A stretch of 28,042 nt of DNA, from contig DVMK01000235.1 of NCBI GenBank assembly GCA_018715025.1, positions 1-28,042 of the forward strand, given 5' to 3'. The translations under genes and the position numbers were made by a program. This stretch comes from Candidatus Caccousia avistercoris. Lineage in GTDB: Bacteria > Bacillota > Clostridia > Oscillospirales > Acutalibacteraceae. Below are positions 23,104 through 28,042 of the stretch, piece by piece (positions within the stretch are counted from its first letter, which is position 1; each line of letters starts with the position of its first letter). A model generated the notes under the pieces. It was not told the origin of the DNA. It saw nothing but the letters and a program-made list of their open reading frames with translations, and made no database searches.

Positions 23104-24846
23104 ATGGAGTATTCCTTGATTGACACGCTGTGGGTATTTCTGGCGGCGATTCTCGTATTCTTCATGAACCTGGGCTTTGCCAGCGTGGAAGCCGGCTTTG
23201 CCAGGTCGAAAAACACCGTAAACATCCTGTCGAAAAACTTCATTGTGTTCGCGGTGTCGTCCCTGGGGTTTCTGCTGCTGGGGTGGGGCCTTATGTTCGG
23301 CGGCGACAACCCCATTTTGGGCACCGAGCACCTGTTTGTGCTGGGCGGGCAGGATCTTTCCTTCTACGACGGGACGCTGACCTCGTCGGTGCCCTTCTGG
23401 GGCAAGTTCTTCTTCCAGCTGGTGTTCTGCGGCACGGCCGCCACCATTGTTTCCGGCGCGGTGGCCGAGCGGGTGAAGTACCTCTCGTTCATCCTGTTCT
23501 CCTTCGTGCTGACCCTGGTGATCTACCCCATTGCGGGCCACTGGGTGTGGGGCGGGGGCTGGCTTTCCCGCCTGGGCTTCCTGGACTTTGCGGGGGACTC
23601 GGTGGTTCACTCCCTGGGCGGCTGGGCGGCCCTGGCGGGCGCCATGCTGCTGGGGCCCCGCATTGGAAAATACGGCAAAGACGGCAAGCCCCGGGCGATT
23701 CCCGGGCACAGCATGTCGCTGGCGGTCATCGGCCTGTTCGTGCTGTGGCTGGGCTGGTTCGGCTTCAACCCCGGCTCTACCATGAGCTTTCAGAACCCTT
23801 CCGACGTGTTCCACATCCTTATGACCACCAACACCTCCGCCATTGCGGCGGTGCTCACCTCCACCGCAGCCTCCTGGATTGTGATGAAAAAGCCGGACCT
23901 GGGCATGACCGTCAACGGCTGCCTGGCCGGGCTGGTGGGCGTCACCGGAAGCTGCGCCTACGTTTCCGTTGAATCCTCCCTTCTCATCGGGGCGCTGTCC
24001 GGCGTTCTGGTGGTGTTCGCCGTGCTGTTCTTTGACCGCAGGAAAATCGACGATCCGGTGGGCGCCACCTCCGTCCACCTTTGCTGCGGCGTGTTCGGCA
24101 CCCTGTGCGTGGGCCTTTTCGCCCAGGAGGGCGTCACCTCCCTTTCCACCCGGAACGGCCTGCTGTTCGGCGGCGGCTTCCAGCTGCTGGGCGTGCAGCT
24201 GCTGGGCGTTCTGGCCATCGGCGCGTTTTCCTTCCTCGCCTCCGCCCTGGTGTGGCTGGCGCTGAAAAAGACGGTGGGAATCCGGGTTTCCCGGGAGGAG
24301 GAGCTGCAGGGGCTGGACATCGGCGAGCACGGAAACGTAGCTTACCCTGACTTCGCCCTGGTAACGGAAGCCTCCCCCGAGGAAGACGCCCCCGAGACGG
24401 CCCCGGCCCGGCCGGCCGCCCCCGTGGCCCAGGCTGTGCCTGTGGTGCACCGGGAGGCCCCCGGCGCCAGGATTACCAAGGTGACGGTGCTCATGAACCA
24501 GAGCCGTTTCGCCCAGCTGCAGGAGGCCCTGGACGCCCTGGGCATCACCGGCCTTACCGTCACCAACGTGTTCGGCTACGGCGTGCAGAAGGGGCACACG
24601 GTGTATTTCCGGGGCAGCCCGGTTTCCTCACGGCTTCTGCCCAAGGTGAAAATCGACATTGTGGTGAGCAGCCTGCCGGTGGAAACCCTCATCGCCGCCA
24701 TTCAGAAAACCCTGTACACCGGGAACTACGGCGACGGGAAGATCTTCCTCTACAGCGTGGAGGACGTGGTGAAGATCCGCACCGGCGAGCGGGGCTTCCG
24801 CGCCCTGCAGGACGAGGAAGCCCCGGCGGCAAAGGAAGCGCCGTAA
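23104..24846 (+). CDS. amt: Ammonium transporter fused to a PII (GlnB-like) domain
   Basis: The 580-residue fusion has an Amt/MEP/Rh channel (about 1-395, eleven TM segments) and a PII domain (about 455-567), joined by a Pro/Ala-rich linker. Channel markers are FMNLGFASVEAGFARSKN (20-37), DFAGDSVVH (161-169) and GATSVHLCCGVFG (320-332); H169 and H325 fit the twin-histidine pore pair. The PII part has the T-loop (GYGVQKGHTVYFRG, 491-504), LLPKVKIDIVVS, the B-loop YGDGKIF and RTGERG. The residue equivalent to uridylylated Tyr51 of GlnB is V507, so uridylylation is unlikely. PII proteins plug Amt channels according to 2-oxoglutarate, ATP and ADP, so here the regulator is tethered. Start ATG 23104 has GGAGGGA (23090-23096) upstream. 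Expression probably passes through the leader terminator. Confidence 0.96.
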   Translation: MEYSLIDTLWVFLAAILVFFMNLGFASVEAGFARSKNTVNILSKNFIVFAVSSLGFLLLGWGLMFGGDNPILGTEHLFVLGGQDLSFYDGTLTSSVPFWGKFFFQLVFCGTAATIVSGAVAERVKYLSFILFSFVLTLVIYPIAGHWVWGGGWLSRLGFLDFAGDSVVHSLGGWAALAGAMLLGPRIGKYGKDGKPRAIPGHSMSLAVIGLFVLWLGWFGFNPGSTMSFQNPSDVFHILMTTNTSAIAAVLTSTAASWIVMKKPDLGMTVNGCLAGLVGVTGSCAYVSVESSLLIGALSGVLVVFAVLFFDRRKIDDPVGATSVHLCCGVFGTLCVGLFAQEGVTSLSTRNGLLFGGGFQLLGVQLLGVLAIGAFSFLASALVWLALKKTVGIRVSREEELQGLDIGEHGNVAYPDFALVTEASPEEDAPETAPARPAAPVAQAVPVVHREAPGARITKVTVLMNQSRFAQLQEALDALGITGLTVTNVFGYGVQKGHTVYFRGSPVSSRLLPKVKIDIVVSSLPVETLIAAIQKTLYTGNYGDGKIFLYSVEDVVKIRTGERGFRALQDEEAPAAKEAP

Positions 24847-24864
24847 GGGCAAGGCGCGGCATGG

Positions 24865-24910
24865 AAAAGGCCCCCTGCGAAGCAGTTGAACGCTTTGCAG
24901 GGGGCCTTTT
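24865..24910. terminator. Strong bidirectional terminator between amt and the feo operon
   Basis: Arms 24865-24883 and 24892-24910 pair over 19 positions (one G-T wobble) with an 8-nt loop. The left arm starts AAAA and the right ends TTTT, so both convergent transcripts can terminate. Confidence 0.9.
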
Positions 24911-24947
24911 CTCAGATATCAGATAAAGGAAAGAGTTCCGTCGTCAG

Positions 24948-25115
24948 CTATTTTTTGCCGGGGCTGCAGGAACAGCCCCCGCAGGCGCCGCAGTTGCCGC
25001 CGCAGCTGCACCCGCCGCCCCGTTTCCGCTTGCGGATTCCATGGATGACAATCCACAGGAAAACCGCCAGAATCACCAGCGCGATGATCACGGTGGCCGC
25101 GTTCCAATCTCCCAT
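24948..25115 (-). CDS. FeoB-associated Cys-rich small membrane protein
   Basis: The 55-residue product is easy to miss by length. From ATG 25115 (GGAG 8 nt before) it has a short head (MGDWNAA), one TM segment (TVIIALVILAVFLWIVI, about 8-24), a basic stretch (RKRKR, 28-32) and a Cys/Gly-rich tail with C36, C38, C42, C45, C48 and C50 before SPGKK. The family is found after feoB in many Firmicutes. The Cys cluster may bind ferrous iron or an Fe-S cluster at the cytoplasmic side and help FeoB; this is the usual proposal, not proven here. It is 68 bp after feoB on the same strand, with the operon terminator just beyond it. Confidence 0.88.
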   Translation of the reverse strand: MGDWNAATVIIALVILAVFLWIVIHGIRKRKRGGGCSCGGNCGACGGCSCSPGKK

Positions 25116-25183
25116 GGAAAATACTCCTTTCTGTTCGGTTTGTTGATAAAACAGGATTCCGGATGTTCAGACGCCGCGCAGGC

Positions 25184-27364
25184 TCACACAGTGGTGTTCC
25201 GGTCCAGCCGGGCCGAAACGGAAGCGCCGCGGGAGTAGTCCGCGTTGTACCTGTTGGGCCGCACCAGCAGGAAGATGAGGAAGGCCAGCACCGCCAAGGC
25301 CGCCACTGTGCCCACGCCGAAGGCGCCGGTGAGGAACAGGCTGCCCAGCTGGTAGGTGATGAGGGAGACGGCGTAGGCAAACACGCACATATACCCAATG
25401 GCCGCCGCCGTCCACTTGGCGTTGTTCATCTCGCGCTTGATGGCGCCCATGGCCGCGAAGCAGGGAGCGCACAGCAGGTTGAAAATCATGAAGCTGTAGG
25501 CGGAAAGCTGGGTGAAGTCCGCGGCAATGTTGCCCCAGATCTCGTCGCCGTTCTCCGCCACCTCGGCAAAGCCGTACAGCACGCCGAAGGTGCCCACCAC
25601 GTTCTCTTTGGCAATGAGGCCGGTGAAGGTGGCCACGGCGGGCTTCCAGCTGCCGAAGCCCAAGGGCGCGAAGAGGGGGGCCACCGCCTGGCCGATGGAG
25701 GCCAGCAGGCTGGTGTTGTTGTCCTCCACCATGCCGAACTGCCCGTCTGTAAAGCCGAAGCCCTGCAGGAACCACAGCACAATGGAGGAGGCCAGGATGA
25801 CGGTGCCGGCGCGCTTGATGAAGCTCCAGCCGCGCTCCCAGGTGGCCCGCAGCACGTTCGCCGCGTGGGGCACATGGTAGGCGGGCAGCTCCATGACGAA
25901 GGGGGCGGGCTCCCCGGCGAAGGGCTTCATTTTCTTCAGCAGGATGCCGCTGACAATGATGGCGGCCACGCCGATGAAGTACGCGCTGGTGGCCACCAGG
26001 CCGCTCTGGTTGAACAAAGCGCCGGCGAACAGGCCGATGATGGGCATTTTCGCGCCGCAGGGGATGAAGCAGGTGGTCATAACGGTCATTTTGCGGTCCC
26101 GGTCGTTTTCAATGGTGCGGGAGGCCATAACCCCCGGCACGCCGCAGCCGGAGCCCACCAGCATGGGGATGAAGCTTTTGCCGGAAAGGCCGAACTTGCG
26201 GAAGATCCGGTCCATAATAAAGGCGATGCGGGCCATGTAGCCAATGTCCTCCAGCAGAGAGAGCAGCAGGAACAGCACCAGCATTTGGGGCACGAAGCCG
26301 ATGACCGCGCCCACACCGGCCACGATGCCGTCGTTGATGAGGCCGCTGAGCCAGGGGGCCACATTCATGCTCTCCAGCCAGGAGCCCAGGCCGCCCTGGA
26401 TCCACTCGGCCACGAACACGTCGTTGGTCCAGTCGGTGAGGAAGGTGCCCACCGTGCCGATGGAGATGTAGTACACCACGAACATGACCGCCACGAAGAT
26501 GGGCAGGGCCAGAATCCGGTTGGTGACAATGCGGTCAATCTTGTCTGAGGTGGTCAGGCTGTGCCGGGCCGATCTTTTCTTCACGCACTGGGCGGTAAGC
26601 TTGTTGATGTAGGCGTACCGCTGGTTGGTGATGATGCTCTCGGCGTCGTCGTCCATCTCCTTCTCACAGTCCTGAATGTGAAGCTCCAGGTGGTCCTTCA
26701 GGCTCTGGGGCAGGGCCAGCTCCTCCAGCACCTTCTCGTCCCGCTCAAAAAGCTTAATGGCGTACCAGCGCAGGTTCCCGGCGCTTACCTTGTCGGAAAC
26801 AGACTCCTCTATGTGGGCGATGGCGTGCTCTACGCTGCCGGTAAACACGTGGGGCAGGTCGCCCTCCTCCTTTTTGGCGGCGGCGAGCTCAATGGCCTTT
26901 TCCGCGGCGGCCATGCTGCCCTCGCCCTTCAGGGCGCTGGTTTCCAGCACCGGGCAGCCCAGCTCTTTGCCCAGCTTCTGCATGTCGATCCGGTCGCCGT
27001 TTTTCCGCACCACGTCGATCATGTTGACCGCGATGACCACCGGGATGCCCAGCTCAAGCAGCTGGGTGGTCAGGTACAGGTTGCGCTCTATGTTGGTGCC
27101 GTCTACAATGTTGATGATGGCGTCGGGCTTTTCCTTCACCAGGTAGCCCCGGGCCACCACCTCCTCCAGGGTGTAGGGGCTCAGGGAATAGATGCCGGGC
27201 AGGTCCTGAATGGTCACATCCTTGCGGCCCTTCAGCCGGCCCTCCTTCTTCTCCACCGTTACGCCCGGCCAGTTGCCTACGTACTGGTTGCTGCCGGTCA
27301 GGTCGTTGAACATGGTGGTTTTGCCGCAGTTGGGGTTGCCTGCGAGGGCAATGGTAATACTCAC
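25184..27364 (-). CDS. feoB: Ferrous iron transporter FeoB
   Basis: The 726-residue inner-membrane Fe(II) transporter has an N-terminal G domain: G1 GNPNCGKTT (9-17), the G2 threonine in PGVTVE, G3 DLPG and G4 NMID. A GDI-like helical domain follows, then a TM core with two Gate motifs (GSGCGVPGVMASRT and CFIPCGAKMP), typical of FeoB. Start GTG 27364 is preferred because AAGGAG lies 8 nt upstream; GTG 27373 overlaps the SD. It follows feoA2 by 82 bp. That gap contains a palindrome and a GTTAG-N6-CTAAC dyad, so an internal regulated promoter is possible. The C terminus (RPNRYNADYSRG) is short and polar. Two FeoA proteins and the Cys-rich partner complete the system. Confidence 0.97.
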   Translation of the reverse strand: MSITIALAGNPNCGKTTMFNDLTGSNQYVGNWPGVTVEKKEGRLKGRKDVTIQDLPGIYSLSPYTLEEVVARGYLVKEKPDAIINIVDGTNIERNLYLTTQLLELGIPVVIAVNMIDVVRKNGDRIDMQKLGKELGCPVLETSALKGEGSMAAAEKAIELAAAKKEEGDLPHVFTGSVEHAIAHIEESVSDKVSAGNLRWYAIKLFERDEKVLEELALPQSLKDHLELHIQDCEKEMDDDAESIITNQRYAYINKLTAQCVKKRSARHSLTTSDKIDRIVTNRILALPIFVAVMFVVYYISIGTVGTFLTDWTNDVFVAEWIQGGLGSWLESMNVAPWLSGLINDGIVAGVGAVIGFVPQMLVLFLLLSLLEDIGYMARIAFIMDRIFRKFGLSGKSFIPMLVGSGCGVPGVMASRTIENDRDRKMTVMTTCFIPCGAKMPIIGLFAGALFNQSGLVATSAYFIGVAAIIVSGILLKKMKPFAGEPAPFVMELPAYHVPHAANVLRATWERGWSFIKRAGTVILASSIVLWFLQGFGFTDGQFGMVEDNNTSLLASIGQAVAPLFAPLGFGSWKPAVATFTGLIAKENVVGTFGVLYGFAEVAENGDEIWGNIAADFTQLSAYSFMIFNLLCAPCFAAMGAIKREMNNAKWTAAAIGYMCVFAYAVSLITYQLGSLFLTGAFGVGTVAALAVLAFLIFLLVRPNRYNADYSRGASVSARLDRNTTV

Positions 27365-27394
27365 CGGTTTCACTCCTTCTTTCCTTACATAAAT

Positions 27395-27423
27395 CCTGAA
27401 GCTTCAGGTTAGAAATTGCTAAC
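27395..27423. promoter_or_regulatory. Palindrome plus GTTAG-N6-CTAAC dyad upstream of feoB
   Basis: CCTGAAGCTTCAGG (27395-27408) is a perfect palindrome. It overlaps by one base a dyad GTTAG-AAATTG-CTAAC (27408-27423). This sits between feoA2 and feoB. No confident -35/-10 pair is visible on the minus strand, so the element may act on an internal promoter or on mRNA folding. Confidence 0.5.
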
Positions 27424-27446
27424 TTGCGGGCGGAAAAAGCCGGGGC

Positions 27447-27668
27447 TTACTCCAGCTCTATCATCCCGGCGTCGGCCTTGCGCACGCTGAGCTCGTAATT
27501 CCTCACGTTCAGCTCCATGGGGTCGCCCAGGGGCGCTACCTTGCGCACATGGATCTCGGTTCCCTTGGTGATCCCCATGTCCATAATGCGGCGCTTTACC
27601 GGCCCCTCGCCGTGCAGCTTTTTCACCACCACGGTGTCGCCTACCTTCGCGTCCTTCAGTGTCTTCAT
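27447..27668 (-). CDS. feoA: FeoA protein, second copy
   Basis: The 73-residue SH3-like FeoA protein begins MKTLKDAKVGDTVVVKKLHG and includes RRIMDMGITKGTEIHVRKVAPLGDP, the family's core with the MGI-x-GT turn. FeoA proteins bind FeoB and tune Fe(II) uptake. ATG 27668 is chosen because GGAGG (27676-27680) lies 7 nt away; TTG 27674 is almost touching the SD. It is 14 bp downstream of the first feoA copy, so they form one mRNA. Its sequence is clearly different from copy 1, so the two probably have different contacts with FeoB. Confidence 0.93.
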   Translation of the reverse strand: MKTLKDAKVGDTVVVKKLHGEGPVKRRIMDMGITKGTEIHVRKVAPLGDPMELNVRNYELSVRKADAGMIELE

Positions 27669-27682
27669 ACCCAATCCTCCTT

Positions 27683-27892
27683 TTAGAACATAACCCTGTT
27701 TGCCAAAGTACGGTCCAGGGCGATGCGGCTGTCGCTCACCTGCAGAATCAGGTTGCCGGCCATTTCGCTCACCACCGTCACGGCGGCGTCCACCACAAAG
27801 CCCAGCTCTGCCAGGTGCTGGCGCACCTCGTCCTTTCCCGTAATCCGTTTTATGACTACCGTTTCTCCCGGCTTGGCCATCGACAAAGGCAT
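27683..27892 (-). CDS. feoA: FeoA protein, first copy
   Basis: The 69-residue FeoA-family protein is read from ATG 27892 (MPLSMAKPGETVVIKRITG), which has AAGGGG 9 or so nt upstream and matches the usual N terminus. Upstream in-frame ATGs at 27913 and 27922 have no SD and would add an atypical head. The core HLAELGFVVDAAVTVVSEMAGNL fits an SH3-like barrel and the end DRTLANRVMF is typical. It is the first gene of the feo operon, after a strong promoter with two operator-like dyads. This copy belongs to the MAKPGE-type FeoA, which commonly accompanies a second, MKTL-type copy in Clostridia. Confidence 0.92.
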   Translation of the reverse strand: MPLSMAKPGETVVIKRITGKDEVRQHLAELGFVVDAAVTVVSEMAGNLILQVSDSRIALDRTLANRVMF

Positions 27893-27933
27893 CAAATCTA
27901 CCCCTTCTTCCATGGAAATCATGAAAACCCGAA

Positions 27934-27951
27934 GGTTAGGATTCGCTAACC
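27934..27951. promoter_or_regulatory. Dyad GGTTAG-N6-CTAACC in the feo leader
   Basis: A perfect 6+6+6 inverted repeat located about 10-26 nt downstream of the predicted feo transcription start. Same core as the dyads at 21592, 21676 and 27408. Suitable as an operator for an iron-responsive repressor. Confidence 0.7.
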
Positions 27952-27962
27952 CTCTCGAACAT

Positions 27963-27995
27963 AGTTAGTTTACCGCAACTAACCGAAAAAGTCAA
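27963..27995 (-). promoter_or_regulatory. feo operon promoter with overlapping operator
   Basis: On the minus strand TTGACT (27995-27990), a 17-bp spacer and TAAACT (27972-27967) form a strong promoter. GGTTAGTT-N6-AACTAACT (27963-27984) covers the spacer and the -10, so a bound protein would block RNA polymerase. Here the GTTAG and CTAAC cores are 10 bp apart, not 6. The half-sites resemble those of DtxR/IdeR boxes but the spacing is different. Confidence 0.75.
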
Positions 27996-28042
27996 TGGAT
28001 TTTTTTGAAAAAAATCGAGTAAAACTTTCACGTTCGCTCTCT

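Noticed and set aside
25163..26548. Plus-strand frame opposite feoB
   Set aside because: Shadow of feoB; Gly/His/Gln-rich with no recognisable domain.

Overview
This GC-rich window (clearly above 55% G+C by eye, with GC-ending codons) reads as chromosome of an anaerobic Gram-positive Firmicute. My best guess is a gut Clostridia member of the Oscillospiraceae/Ruminococcaceae type. The reasons are the Feo iron system with two FeoA proteins and a Cys-rich partner, an Amt-PII fusion, a VanW-domain envelope protein, a cysteine desulfurase-ThiI pair, and strong GGAGG ribosome sites with frequent TTG and GTG starts. There is no rRNA, tRNA, CRISPR array, phage or transposase gene. Taxonomy is inference.

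Region 1 (1-7.4 kb) is an envelope transport locus. A TetR-type regulator gene broken by one in-frame TAG lies divergent to a three-gene operon: a 103-residue beta-rich protein, an 838-residue MMPL/RND-family exporter and a 1138-residue surface protein with GLUG repeats either side of a long helical domain. A perfect 16-bp palindrome sits in the divergent promoter region. Region 2 (7.4-10.4 kb, minus strand) holds a VanW-domain membrane-anchored protein followed by a GT2 glycosyltransferase. Region 3 (10.4-14.1 kb, plus) is a tightly overlapped operon of two tandem MGDG-synthase/UgtP-type glycosyltransferases and a DUF368 polyprenyl-phosphate flippase family protein, behind a leader of about 440 nt. 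A Fur-family regulator (minus) converges on it.

Region 4 (14.7-21.5 kb, plus) carries a cysteine desulfurase, a hairpin-rich intergenic repeat region, thiI, cinA, a small protein of unknown function and a serine hydrolase of the beta-lactamase/class C family. The desulfurase and ThiI probably work together in tRNA 4-thiouridine formation. Region 5 (21.6-24.9 kb) has a DUF3737 beta-helix gene under a MerR-type promoter (19-bp spacer with dyad) and an ammonium transporter fused to a PII domain, preceded by a promoter and an intrinsic-terminator-like leader hairpin. Region 6 (24.9-28.0 kb, minus) is a ferrous iron uptake operon, feoA-feoA-feoB plus a 55-residue Cys-rich membrane protein.

The observations most worth following are: a repeated dyad GTTAG-N6-CTAAC found twice at 21.6 kb and at the feo promoter and feoA-feoB junction, which suggests one metalloregulator and a possible small RNA at 21.6 kb; the MMPL-GLUG operon with its operator; the MerR-type promoter of the DUF3737 gene; the attenuator-like hairpin of amt; and the composite repeat region upstream of thiI.
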